DNA from: Ecdyonurus torrentis
Lineage: Eukaryota > Arthropoda > Insecta > Ephemeroptera > Heptageniidae
Reading direction: 5' to 3'
NCBI GenBank assembly: GCA_949318235.1
Contig: OX439132.1
Coordinates: 15,382,943 to 15,446,942 of the forward strand
DNA: 64,000 nucleotides
In this document: positions 1 to 20,000 of the stretch, piece after piece
Layout: each line of letters begins with the position of its first letter
Position numbering within the stretch: the first letter of the stretch is position 1
Translations under genes and position numbers: made by a program
Notes under the pieces: model-generated
Databases searched by the model: none
What the model saw: the letters and a program-made list of their open reading frames with translations, nothing else
What the model was told of the DNA's origin: nothing

Positions 1-3000
1 ATAAAGAAAATCATAAGATTATTTAAACTATACTTTTGTGTTTTTCCCTGCCATTGATCCCTAAATGCATAATGAGCTCCTATAGCACATAGTAAATAGC
101 AGTTTTTGAACCAAAACCCCCTCTAAAACTTTAACTGATGAAATTTTAACCCTTTGGATACCACAAATATTTAAACTATGCACGCTTTCAGCACTGCAAC
201 TGTTGGGGATTTTTAAGAAGAAAATATCACTAAAATTGTAAGAAAACTTACTAAAATTTATCACAAATTCATTTTTATTGGAGCTAACTGATTAATTAAA
301 AAATATTAAATGACATTATAAGTATTTTGAACGCAACTTATTGGTTTGAACTTTGACAAACAATCATAATTACTCACACTAAATTCAGTAATAATTTTAT
401 TATGTTTTTTGGCCACCTAGTGGCGGTAAAGTTTTAAAGAATTATTTGTTTGGTCAAATTTTCGTTTTTTTGAAATTATTAAGTTATTTTTTGTTGATCT
501 TGCAAAATTACTGTCTGGAAATTTACTCTATACATTTAGAAACAAGTTTTATATGAAATTAGGAGTGAATAAGTATGTTATGACTGCAAATTATGAAAAT
601 AAATATCACGAGTGACTTTTTTTTTTCACAACTTCATCTTTATTGAAAAGGTGGGGTTAAACTTGTTGCCTTACACAGCTGTTATATTTTTCAGTAGAAC
701 GAAAAAATAAAATTAAGCATAACTCCAAAAATATTAATCTTTATTCTAATAAAAATAGTGTAAAGTGTAGATTAAATATGTGTTGTGAAAATCGCAAAGC
801 AGAATTAGCCTGAAAGTCCTTTAACGTGAATAAAATGACATTTTTCTGATCTGACTTCGTACGTAGGAAGGTTTGAAACAGTTATTTACTAATCTTTTTT
901 CTGTGCAGTTTAGTGTGTTATTGCATTTATTTAATATTTAAATGGCAGTTTATAACTTGATTCAACATGATATGACGTTAAATTTGTCTTAAACTTAAAT
1001 AGTAGACTATAATTTTCGTCAGTATGTAGGTATTTTTTTGCTAGTTGTTTCACGCTATGTATTTGTTACGGCCACTTTTGCAGAATTAAAGTGTATTATC
1101 ACTTAAAAATATGAATTATTTGCATGTTTCTAAACTGGCAATATCTATTTGGTGTCATAACTGTAGAAAATTCATTATGATATGCATAATAATACACATC
1201 AATCTTATCATACAATGGCATCTAAAATGAATGAGTACCGGTAGTATAATGTGTGTATGCTGTACTGTATGTATATGCATACACGTATGGTTGTTTGTGG
1301 CCTTATTAGCCATTAAATGAAATTATATTAACACGTTTAATATGTATGTATCTACATTACAATATATATATTTATTTCCAGTCTCCTACAATCAAATAAT
1401 CAAATATGTAATAAAATAGCATTAAATTGTTAAAATTAACTAAACAAACAAGCAATAGCAGAACTACACTTGTTTAGGTTATAATAGCATTGTAAACTTA
1501 CATAAGTTTACATATATATGTATGTATATATGTACTACATAATTTTCTTCATATTTATATTAGCAGAGAATATGGTAAAAATGTAATACATATGCTGCAG
1601 GCTCTGATCATTCATATTATTATTATATTGCTCGCTTCACAAAAACCTTTTTTTTATGCATTAATTTAAAGTCTTGGGTTTATAAGCCTGGGTTATTTCT
1701 GATTTTTGTTAACCTTTTATTATATTTAATAATAATTTTTTTTTTTTTTCAAAATTTTCAGATTCCTATGACTAATATAACATTATGAGTCATGAGAGAG
1801 GCCATGAGAGAGGACCTCCTGATCCATGGTCAGCAAAAGTGAGCCCCGCTTGAACCATTGAAGTGCTACCTTGAGTTCAGCATGTTTGACATCAAGAGCT
1901 ATATGCACATACTGCTGGTAAGATTATTATAGTTACAGTATTTATGTACAGTAATTTAAGTATGTGTGAAGGTTATTACATATGAGATACATTCATTTTT
2001 ATTTTTATAAATTTGGAAAACTCAACAATAATGTAAATCTCAGCCATTCTTCATAATATGAAAAATAAATAACACTAACTTTATACGATAGCAAATATTA
2101 TGTATGTATATGAATGCAATGCGTCACATAACTTGTATTGACTTGATTGACTTATGAAACGGCATGGAAATTTAGAGCTATATAAGTCTACATCTGATAC
2201 ACATGTAATTGCTATACTGCTCATAATGCAAAATATATTCATGTAATACCATGTCAATGGTTGCGCTGTACACGCATGTGTGCAGAATCGTGCAAAATAT
2301 ATATAAAGGTGTCAGATGCAAAAGCAGGCATTCTACATACTATAAGCATCAGTTTCTCTCAATAAGCAGGTGAGAAATAAACCATGCAGCAAATGTTAAA
2401 TGTCTGCTTTTGCATCATCTGACGCTTTCATATATTTTATTGTACCGGTATATCAAAACAAATGCCATATCCTATAATACCATTATGAAGCTATAAACAT
2501 TCTTAAAAGCATTTCTCTTTATTGGCTAATTGAGTTTAAGCGTTGTGTATTTCCAAAAATAAAACGATGTGATTTTACTTATGTTGTCTGCTGAGAATTT
2601 TTTTTTTTATTATTATTATTTTTTTTTATATATATACGATACTTAAAATTTAAGCAATACTTTATGTTTAGAGTTAATGTACAGCTGGCTTGACTAAAAC
2701 TTTCATATATATGTGTGTTGCAGGTTGATAGGCCGGCTTAGAACTTATTTACGAGGAGGCCAAATGTGTATATAAAATAAGTTTATGTTTCCATATATAT
2801 TTTTTCCATTGCGTTGTACGAGAGAGCCAGCTAGGTTGAAATTTATGTCTAATCTGTGTGATGGTATAACAACAAGCAAAAACAAATATATGTTTATGTT
2901 GTGATGTTTTCATAACAATAAACTGGAAATATAAAAGCTTGATGTATGTACTATGTTGTTCAAGAAAATAAAATAAATCGTAAACACAATAATAAAACTT

Positions 3001-3557
3001 AAACTTATTTGTTATACGTGCATACACTTAAAAAAAATATATAAACACACAAAATCTATATAGTATATTCTTTATTATATATGATAGCATAATATTACCA
3101 TGCAATTTAAGTAATGCATAAAAAGAAAATAAAGCCATTATAATATAGTGCATAGGGTGGTTGCGGTTTGCTTATGCAAATTATTTGGGAACTTTAAAGC
3201 CAGAGCTGTACGCACCTCTACAAATTGGGGATATTACGCTTTACTTGTATTTTATGTCTTCCAACAATAATTTATTATAATATATATATTATATATATTT
3301 TTTTCTTTGTATAACTTAAAACTCCTGCAATTAAGGTCTTTAAACATATCTTATAGAGACTGCAAAATTTGGGGTTGGATGCATTTATTAAATTTTAACT
3401 ATTAGAACTAATACAATCTATCGTAAATACTTATAACAAAAAGTCAAATCTCTTGCTAGATTATAATTATTAGCTTAAGCTAATAATTAAAAGTGGACCC
3501 CATATGTGCACTATATAAATTACAATTATATATTAATTATTTTAATGTTAATATAGT

Positions 3558-3855
3558 CAAAGAAAAGGATAGGAGAAACCAACAAGCGCCTTACCACGAT
3601 GAGGTCCGCAGCTCGGTGAAAATCTTGATGGCACAGGTTACACACATATTTACAATTTTACTAAGACGTTTCGAGGGCAACAGCCCTCTTCTTCAGTTGC
3701 TTAGCACTCTAAGCAACTGAAGAAGAGGGCTGTTGCCCTCGAAACGTCTTAGTAAAATTGTAAATATGTGTGTAACCTGTGCCATCAAGATTTTCACCGA
3801 GCTGCGGACCTCATCGTGGTAAGGCGCTTGTTGGTTTCTCCTATCCTTTTCTTTG
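3558..3855. repeat. 298-bp near-perfect palindrome (foldback element)
   Basis: Two arms of about 147 bp are reverse complements, separated by a loop of about 4 nt centred at 3706-3707. The outer ends read CAAAGAAAAGGATAGGAGAA and its complement. The same outer sequence (AAAGAAAAGGATAGAAAAACC) recurs at 18826 and 36630 in Penelope-like fragments. A decayed foldback with the same interior motif (ATCTTGATG-CA) lies at about 27615-27885. I read this as an inverted terminal fragment of that retroelement family. The arms look almost identical, which suggests recent formation or gene conversion. Confidence 0.8.
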
Positions 3856-3925
3856 ATTATCAATTCAAACCGAAATGGTTTTAACCTTTCCTAACTAATT
3901 ACATTAATGTTAATATAGGTTGGAT

Positions 3926-4073
3926 TAGTATATCTCATAAGTATGTGAGAAAAATAATAAAAAATTAACCGGTTTCCCCAAAATACGAAGGTTGTCATAT
4001 GCTGAACAATGTTATTCATTGCTCCAGTATGGCGTCCAAGCGCATTACATATGGAGTCCTGCGCATACACCCT
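3926..4073 (+). mobile_element. Partial MITE, TATAGGGTGTATGC family
   Basis: This stretch, ending near GCATACACCCTATAC at about 4073, matches the right half of the two full 309-bp copies at 44604-44912 and 55722-56030, including the segment around GCTCCAGTATGGCGTCCAAG. The left half is missing or too decayed to see. Confidence 0.6.
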
Positions 4074-4534
4074 ATACTCGTGTATAGCTTCTAGCCTCGT
4101 ATGCCAGGCTCTCAAAATGCTACCTCCTGCGCGCGCAACCATTTCCACGCACCACATACACGACATCTCGATCAGCTGTTCTGGTGTATATGTATGCATT
4201 TTCAATGAGGTCACAAAGTCAGCTGGTAAATGTTTGGATCGGTATTTGGATTTGATCTGTACGAAGTAGAGCTATTATATTAAAATATGAAACAAATCGA
4301 AGGACACAGATCTTTTAAATGCTTTTTTCTGTTTTTAGTGTTAACAGGTAACCATTACAGAATTTGATGTATAACTATAATTAATTTATAAACCTCTTAT
4401 TTCTGCATGCAAAAGTGTTGCACACACATTACATAACATAACCATTCACAGTTCACACAACCCTGATCATTTTGTGATATACAGCTAGTACAGTACATAA
4501 TTGTACTTATATTTATATGATGATGTATTTTCAG

Positions 4535-4988
4535 CCAGCTGTACCTTTGTATCTAGTGACGAAGAAGTGGAGATAGAAAATGTAGCTAGCACAGAGGAAT
4601 CAGAATTAACAACTTTGGAAACGAATGCACAAGTTTCCACAACACCTGAACTTGATAAAGAAATGGTACATATAATACATACATATTATTACATTATATA
4701 TTATGTTAAAAAAATGTTATGGTAAATGTACTAGTTACCAGCAGCTTAAGTGTCTTAAGTTTCAAATTCCTATAGTATTGTATTGAAAAAGCAGCCAAAC
4801 CGACACTGCCGCAGTTATCGGCACCCCTATTTATCTCGTCCCACTCTAGTAATAAAAGAGTTTTAAGTAGTGGTATGGCAAGTAGACGGAATTCTAAGAT
4901 GGTTGGTTCTAGTTAGAATCTCGTTAACTCATTACTTTCACCGTAAAAAGAGCCTGCCGATAACTAGTACGTACATTTACCATATTAT

Positions 4989-5080
<92 letters not shown>

Positions 5081-7462
5081 ATTATGCTTGATTTTAGAAG
5101 AGAAATTTCTGAAGAAAATATAGTATATACTACATGTATATTATATATAATTTCATACCGTACTATCCGTATAGCTTGTGTACTGTATCAAATATTTACA
5201 GGAAGCATCAGAATCTGTCAGTTCCGAGGTTGTAGAGACAGTGACATCAGAGGAAGAAGAAGGAGTAGACAACTCGTCTATTTCCACAACAGATACAGCT
5301 AACTCAACTGTACTTGTAGCTTGCAGACCAAGACTGGAAACTGATTCACATGCTGTAGAGGTCATTGTCTATACATTTATTAACCAATGTACAAAAATAT
5401 AGGATGACCAGCATAAGAAAGTGACGGATGTTGATCAAATAAACATGAGAACATGTCACCTAGGGGCTGATTCTAATAAGCTTCACAATAAACAAATTTA
5501 TTCAATATGTAATAGAAATTGTATTGTTGACAACAAGGCAACAGAATCAGCACCACCAATCAATCAATTCATAGTCAAGTTTAATATAAACAGATACAGA
5601 AAAAAAAATCCCAGGAGATAAATTACCTGATATTTTTTCTAATGGTGAATTTTAAACTCTTCTTGAGTGACAGGTTCACACATTTTAAGTATTGGCACCT
5701 CTGAGAATTTCTTAACTTGGTCAGTCTATAGTAGAGATTGGCATGTTAACTATTAAAGGCATAGAACATCTTGAACAAAAAACATATCTAATATCCTAAC
5801 ATACCTAAATATCAACGTTGATTTGGCCGGAGTCATTGATTTCTAATTTATTTTCCATTCCCAAAATGGCAGCTGCGGGTTTGTGACGTCACAGCTCACT
5901 AGTCCAAGCGCGCGGAAACAGGCGAGCTGTGACATCACAAACCCGCAGCTGCCATTTTGGTAATGGAAAATAATTAGAAATTAATGATTCCTGACAAATA
6001 TACATTGATATTTAGGTATGTCAGTATATTAGACATGTTTTTTGTTCAAGGTGTTCTAGGCCTTTAATCTATTAATTGAAAAGGGGGGGGGGGGGAATTT
6101 ATTATTATTGCATACCGGTAGGCATTCAAAATTTCTATTTTTACTGTGCATATTTTATAATATGTGAAATTAATTTGTATTTATGTTTATATAGTTGGTG
6201 AATGCAACTGGACTGCTGTCCTTGCTTGAAAATGATGTCAATGTTACAAGCAGGCGTTCACCCGCCCAATGTGTAGCCATCATGTTTTTCGCTTCATGGT
6301 GTCCATTTTCCTGTCTTGCAGCTCCACACTTCAATGCTTTACCCAGAGCTTTTCCTGACATTAAAGTTGTGGCAATGGATTCAATGAAGCATTACAGGTA
6401 CAGTACACAGTATAATTAAATCATACAACTTATTGTAAAATTATTATCTTGTAATACAAATCATATACCATACATAACTGACCAACATTCTTCTATTATA
6501 GCCTGAATACTCAGTTTGGAATTGTTGGAGTACCTACTATTTTACTTTTTCACAATGGAAGACCAACAGCTAGATTCAATGAGTCTGAGTTCACATTGAA
6601 GATGTTTTCTCAGTTCATTTCTAAATATACAGGTAATTAACAAATAAACAAACAAATATGAAAAAACACATGGGTTAGGAAAAATTGGGAAATGGGAGAT
6701 AGTATGAGCTTACAATAACAGGGACGCGTAATAGAGAAAATATTCTAACCCAGACTGAAAAGAAATTTTAAAGCGTGTGTAAGTGGCTCATATTGTTCTG
6801 TAAAAAGTGAGGGGAATTTTAGCTTACATGTTGGTTTAGGTGGCGTTAGCATTGTGCATAGCACACCAGTCACTATCAGCACCACTCACTGTTCACTTGC
6901 CCTTACTGGGACTTATCACTCATCAGCACAATAAGGAGAGAGAAGCCCATATTCTAACTCCAACATAGAAGGCTGGTGGAGAACTGGTTCTCTGGTCAAC
7001 CAAGCTGTGGTTTTTTACACCCACGGCTGAGTTGGCAGCGAGTCACAAGAAAATTAAGATGTGCCCACACTGCCCAAACATACTGTATTATCCAGTGCAA
7101 GGTTGCTTTATTTTTCCATTTCCTTGTGTATCATTCATGTTATTCAAAGTACTTAGTTAGTAATAATTATTTAGAACTTTACCTGTAAATAAAACTTTTT
7201 ATTGCAAAAACTAAAGAGCATTGTAATTGTTTTAGGTCTGGAGCCGATAGGCCTGTTGAATGTAACATCAGCAGATTTTGCTGGACCAATTTCTAGTGTT
7301 GCTGAGAAAGAGACAGATCACTGGTTAATTCTGTCATGGGCTTTCGTTTCTGCTTGTGGACTTTATTTCTTGGTTCAATCTACATTCTGGCGCAGTCTAG
7401 TTGAGAGCATGAAGAACGTGTGGAGGGAAGCAGACGAAGCACATCATGAACATGGAGACTGA
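4535..7462 (+). CDS. TXNDC15: Thioredoxin domain-containing protein 15 (5' end missing)
   Basis: Exons read: 4535-4665, 5202-5360, 5403-about 5573, 6195-6397, 6502-6632 and 7236-7462 (stop). The first two encode an acidic, Ser/Thr-rich low-complexity segment. The third has Cys residues (TCHLG, CNRNC) and an uncertain donor. Exons 4-5 form a thioredoxin fold: FFASWCPFSCLAAPHFNALP, then VGVPTILLFHNGRP with the cis-proline. The last exon has a single membrane segment (WLILSWAFVSACGLYFLV) and a charged tail ending HHEHGD. Order, fold and tail match vertebrate TXNDC15, a single-pass membrane protein linked to ciliary function. The active site is CPFS, so it lacks the second redox cysteine, as in the family. 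The signal-peptide exon was not found. About 340 aa are seen, against roughly 360 in human. Confidence 0.9.
5752..6068. mobile_element. MITE with ATTAAAGGC-type TIRs (in TXNDC15 intron)
   Basis: The ends are inverted (ATTAAAGGCATAGAACATC left, complement of GGTGTTCTAGGCCTTTAAT right). Long inner arms run through TTTATTTTCCATTCCCAAAATGGCAGCTGCGGG and its complement. Another full copy is at 34551-34855 and a half copy at about 14150-14274. It lies between the Cys-rich exon and the thioredoxin exon. Confidence 0.8.
6656..6790. mobile_element. Decayed short repeat, GGGAAATGGGAGAT family
   Basis: The stretch contains AAAAATTGGGAAATGGGAGATAG and TATTCTAACCCAGACTGAAA. It resembles repeats near 7905-8130, 22075-22200 and 24740-24960. 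It sits in the last TXNDC15 intron. Confidence 0.5.
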
Positions 7463-8497
7463 CAATTTGTTATTTATTTACTGTCCAACTTAAACTGTAC
7501 TACTTGTTTACATGTATTCTGTATAAATGTGATACTGTAGATTAAAAACTCCTTGAATTGTATAGATCTGTATCATAAAAAAATAACAAAAAACTAAACA
7601 AAAAAATCTAGTCAGTTATTTATCTATGCTGACACTAAATGACTTCAAATTGCTTGAGACAAATTCATAATTTTGTTGTATTTGTTTTTCAAAATTTAAT
7701 TGTAATATTTTGTATGCATGACTAAATTAGTGAATTGGATATTAAAGAAAGTACACTAGTGCGGTTATATATGATAAATTGCAAAGAAAGGGATTATGGA
7801 AACCAGCAAAGGTCTTACTACTGAAAGACCCTTCATCTAAACTTTCTTTGAAATTTATCTTACCTAGTAAATAATAAATTAACTAATGGAAAAAATTGAC
7901 TATGCCATATGATTGATAAATAAAGATAAGATAAGAAACTTATAGATATGGGGAGAGTTGAGCTTTAATTAATTAACTGACAGGGACCCTTGAGTGAGAG
8001 GATAATTTCCAATCCAAAACGAAACAAATGTTTTGCACATGTTCAGTTTCGGTCTGGGTTAGAAAGTATTCTCACTGAAGCTAAAATTCGGCTGTTTCCC
8101 CAATTTTTCAAATATATCCAACAAAAAATCTATACAACGACTTCTTAATAAAGTTACTTATTATTATCTGTTTACTTTCTAACTAGTTAATTAATCGTAA
8201 AGTGGCATTTTTTTGCTTGTTAAATAAAAATATTTTTCAAGACAATTACCCTCTTTAGTTTTGCACTTTGTTTATATTTATGTTGATCAATTAAGGTTAA
8301 TATTGCATAGGTTGTAGCCTTGTGATTTTTCTAATAAAACACTTGAAATTTATTAATTACAAATTTTTATTATATCCAAATTAAAATACGATTTAACCTT
8401 GCTTATAACTTATAGTACAGAGAAATTTACTTGCAAACAAAACAGAAACCTGTTAAATTAAAAACTTCTTGATGAAAAATATTATTTATTGTTAGTC
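7463..8497. other. Convergent 3' UTR interval, TXNDC15 / PSMC2
   Basis: An ATTAAA at 7541-7546 is a plausible poly(A) signal for TXNDC15. AATAAA on the minus strand (TTTATT at 8485-8490) lies just after the PSMC2 stop. A small foldback (about 7780-7855, AAAGAAAGGGATTATGGAAACC) related to the 3558 palindrome and a decayed repeat at 7905-8130 are also present. No coding exon is seen. Confidence 0.6.
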
Positions 8498-16360
<7,863 letters not shown>

Positions 16361-16863
16361 TTTTAATTATGTTTTTATTGAAATTTAATCAAAAGAAATG
16401 CTAAGAATATTTTGGATTATATTTGTGACAGATGATTATTGCTTTTTCTAGAATACGAATACTGTAGTTTACAAAACAGACTTTACTTAGTATGTGCGCG
16501 CGTATTGATTTTCTTATGAAATTTTGTGTACTGCGCAGAAATAATTGAAAAGCTATTTATATTCTGCACTTTTTCCAATGAAATTATTCAAAACTAGTAT
16601 CGTCATTGTCAAAGAAGTTACAAGTTACAGCTGGAAGATGTGAATTTCGGCAAGGTCACCGTTGTTTTGGTCAAGTTAATGGGCCTAAAATCTTCAATAC
16701 AACAAGATTTTTTACAATTTTTTGTGTGTGCTTGTATGCTAAAAATGCACGAGTAACACAGGTTGTGCCTGTGAAAGTGCAGTGGCATGAAATATTTCTG
16801 TAAGCGCGACAAATCCAGCTCGTTATTAGGTTTACCCTCTGAACCTTTGAAAAAGGGGCGTTC
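16361..16863. promoter_or_regulatory. Bidirectional promoter interval, PSMC2 / NAA60
   Basis: The 503 bp between the two start codons must hold both 5' UTRs and promoters of the divergent genes. No clear TATA box is visible. A GTGCGCGCGTA stretch near 16493 is the only CpG-rich spot. Head-to-head housekeeping pairs commonly share a promoter; that is inference here. Confidence 0.5.
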
Positions 16864-17063
16864 ATGGCTGGCATAAGTTGGTAAGTATAAAATAATAAAA
16901 ACTTGTTGTCTATTGATGTGATGCATGTGAATAATTGTATTTTGTTCTTTAAGGTATGCTGGAGAACACATACGATCAAATCCTGTTCCATTATGCAGTC
17001 TTTCCAACCTCCAACTAAGATTTTTGTGTCCATCGGATTTAGAAGAAGTAAGATTTAACTTTT

Positions 17064-17097
<34 letters not shown>

Positions 17098-20000
17098 TTT
17101 TCAAATATAATATATAATTTTTTTTAAAGGTCCGTCATCTTTGTCAAGACTGGTTCCCAATAGATTATCCTGATTCTTGGTACAAGGACATAACATCAGA
17201 TCCACGGTTTTATTCACTAGCTGCAATTTATGAAGGAGTTATTATTGGACTTGTTGTCGCAGAAATAAAAGCTTATGTTAAGCTCAATCGAGAAGTATGC
17301 TTAGGAATAATTTGCTATTTATGCACATTAATTTTTTTTAATCAGCATTTAAAGTACACTAGTATGTACCACATTGTATATGTTAATATTATGTACCAAT
17401 GGACATCGTTGTAGCAGCGGAAAATATGTATATCGTTTTTTATGGCATGTGAAGCAAATATGTCTATCTCGTTTTTTGTCATGGCAAGCATAATGTGTAA
17501 CTTGGAGCGCCATGTGCAGTATACGTTCAGGAACAAGTTACGCATTTTGTTTTGCAAGATAAATAATGAAATACACATATTTTCCGCTACAACATCAATA
17601 TTATATAATTGTTGTAAAGTATTGATGTACATATTAATTTTATGTTTTTATTCTTCTTTTGAATGAAAGGATCGAGGAATACTGTCTGTATCACCAAGTG
17701 AACGTACACAAGTTGGATATATCCTTAGTTTGGGGGTGAGCAAAGCCCACAGAAGGAATGGGATTGCCTCGTTACTGCTAGATAATCTCATAACTCATCT
17801 CACCACTAATGAACATTCACAATGCAAAGCAATCTTCCTTCATGTGCTCACAACAAACACTGCAGCCATCCACTTCTATGAGCAACGTCGTTTTAGGTAC
17901 AGTACTGTTACACTGTAACATTTGTCTGTTAGTTCAGCATTCAGTGTGGGTGGGTGTGTTTTATATCAAGGGTGATCGAGACTAAGAAAAATACAACAAG
18001 CTCTTTACAATTAATATGTCTGTAGCTAAGTAAAAATCTTGATGGCACAGTTTAATCAGTTGTTTATGTATTGTTAGTCTAGACTTAATCTGATAGCTGG
18101 AGGAGAATACATGGGTTGCAAGCTGCCTGTGTCTCGCATCCTTCTTAGGGTAAAATCTTATATTATGGTATGAGAATGAGAGGTTTTAAATCAGGGATCA
18201 GAACTGCCTCCAAAATTTGCGGTTTTTAAGAACCGAGTTTTCTGAACAGGTGGTTCCGATGAACCAATTATTGAGAACCAGTTCTTCAAAGTGGTTCTTA
18301 AGAATGACTTCCTAAGGACCAAATTTTGTTCTAATTTGTACTTTGGCTGTCATGCATATCAATCAAAATATGTATTCACTACCCTGACTCTGAACCCTTA
18401 TCGCGATATTTACTCAGCACTCAAAATCCGCACTCTTCCGCAGCATTTTTTTTAATTATTATTATTTTTTTTTCCGTCATGCATATTACTTAAATATTTC
18501 AGTACACTGATTCTGAACCTCCATTGTGAGATTCATGCAGAGCCGTACACCCTATACTCCTCTGTGATTTTTTTTTCTTTCCGTCGTTCATATTACTAAA
18601 AAAAATAATAATAAAGAAGAAGAAGAAGAAGAAAGAATAGAAAAAGAAACTATCCTAATTCTAAACCCTTGTTATGCAATTCCTGCAGTACACTAACCCC
18701 TACACTCCTTCGGGATTTTTTTCCGTAGTGTATATCACTCAAAATTTAATGGAATGTGTTATTTCTGCCTTTCATTGCAAGTTCAATTTAAGGAAAAAAC
18801 CATCGCGGTTAGGATCAATGATAAAGAAAAGGATAGAAAAACCAGCAAGGGCCTTACCACAGTAGAAGTTCTATGGAGAGGTCGAGGTCTTGCATGGCAC
18901 AGTATAATGTTATAAAAGTTTCTTTATAACTTGAGAGCTTTCGTCATATCAATCAAAAGAGAAAATTACTTGAGCACATCACTGAGCAGTGTCTTGTCTT
19001 GTACTGCCGTGTTATGCTCTTGCTGGTTTGGAGTTGGTGGAGAGGGGTGGGGGTGGAGTAGGGAATCTGGGAAGGAGTGTGAATGAGTGAGGGAAAAGGT
19101 GGGGAGGGGAGCGGGAATAGGGTATATTTTTGAAATATGTTAGCGAATATTAAGTCCAGGCAGCCCTTGGGCTTTTCTGGATCTTAATATATGTTGATAT
19201 GCTAATTCATATTGTCGTAATGTCGCATAGTTGGCTGGGCCCGGAATAGTGCGAAGTATTGTTGATTTATAACATAATTGGAAATTTGATATGCCATGAG
19301 AGGCCGCATGTTCAGCCACAGGTTTTTCCATCTCATTGTTTTTTACGGATTGTCTGTGGCCATTCATGCGGTCTCTCGCTTTTTGTGTGGTTAAGCCTAT
19401 GTAAAATGCTTGACATTTTTCCTGTTGGCCTGTGGTGGGGTTGGTGGTATGTTGGGTACATTCAAGTTTGTAGATTACGTTTTCTGATGTGCAAGTATTG
19501 TGGCCGTGGATAGGGTATGTAAGGTTGGTGACGGGACTTGTAAACGTTTTGCTGGGGATTTGAGTGATGCATGTATCGCATCTCCTTCCTCTGTTGCTCT
19601 GTTTGCCGTTGTTTTGACAGGGGAAAGATCCACTAGGTAGGGGCTTAGGTTTTGGTGTGGGATCAGTATGGGATAAGATTGCTTTAATATTTGGTGGTTG
19701 ACGGAATGCTATTGGTGGTATTTTTGGTAACAGTAGGTTTTTCTATCCTTTTCTTTTTCATTGCAAGTTGTGCAAAATAGAGCAGTGGTTCTCAAAAAAG
19801 AAGAGCCTGTTCTCAGGTACTGTTCTTGGTGGTTCCAGGAACCGGTTCTGATTCCTGTTTTAAATAGCAAGTCAGTTTGCATGCGTGGTTGTTTCAACCA
19901 ATCAGAGCATGCAGCTTCCTCAGCTCATTCAGTTTGCAGATGTGGTTTGAGGTGTGAGCCATCTCTAGCTGTAAAGGGCTCTCTGCAGAGCCTTACTGAT

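Larger units (their letters stand above)
1..4534. other. AT-rich gene-poor 5' flank
   Basis: No convincing coding exon was found. A possible exon lies at about 1762-1919: it follows an acceptor-like TTTTCAG and ends at a donor-like CTGGTAAGA. It contains a short ATG frame that stops soon, so it could be a 5' untranslated exon. No frame in it joins cleanly to the TXNDC15 exon at 4535. The stretch also holds the palindrome at 3558-3855 and a partial MITE near 3926-4073. Confidence 0.5.
18192..19857. mobile_element. hAT-like element with perfect 8-bp TSD
   Basis: The ends are CAGGGATCAGAAC (18192) and GTTCTGATTCCTG (19857), inverted with one mismatch. Both are flanked by TTTTAAAT (18184-18191 and 19858-19865), an 8-bp target duplication. 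CAGGG ends and 8-bp duplications define hAT elements. No transposase is seen. About 970 bp of the inside is a later Penelope-like insertion. Confidence 0.85.

Noticed and set aside
1762..1919. Possible first exon of TXNDC15
   Set aside because: Splice-like ends exist, but the donor phase does not fit the exon at 4535 and neither short frame resembles a signal peptide.
16618..17033. Two overlapping open frames of 120-129 codons on the minus strand over the NAA60 5' end
   Set aside because: They are antisense to NAA60 exons 1-2 and lack any recognisable domain. The plus-strand exon structure explains the region.
18192..19857. A complete autonomous Penelope-like element
   Set aside because: Only the linker and GIY-YIG part is present. 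The reverse transcriptase core is missing and the 5' junction has a stop codon.
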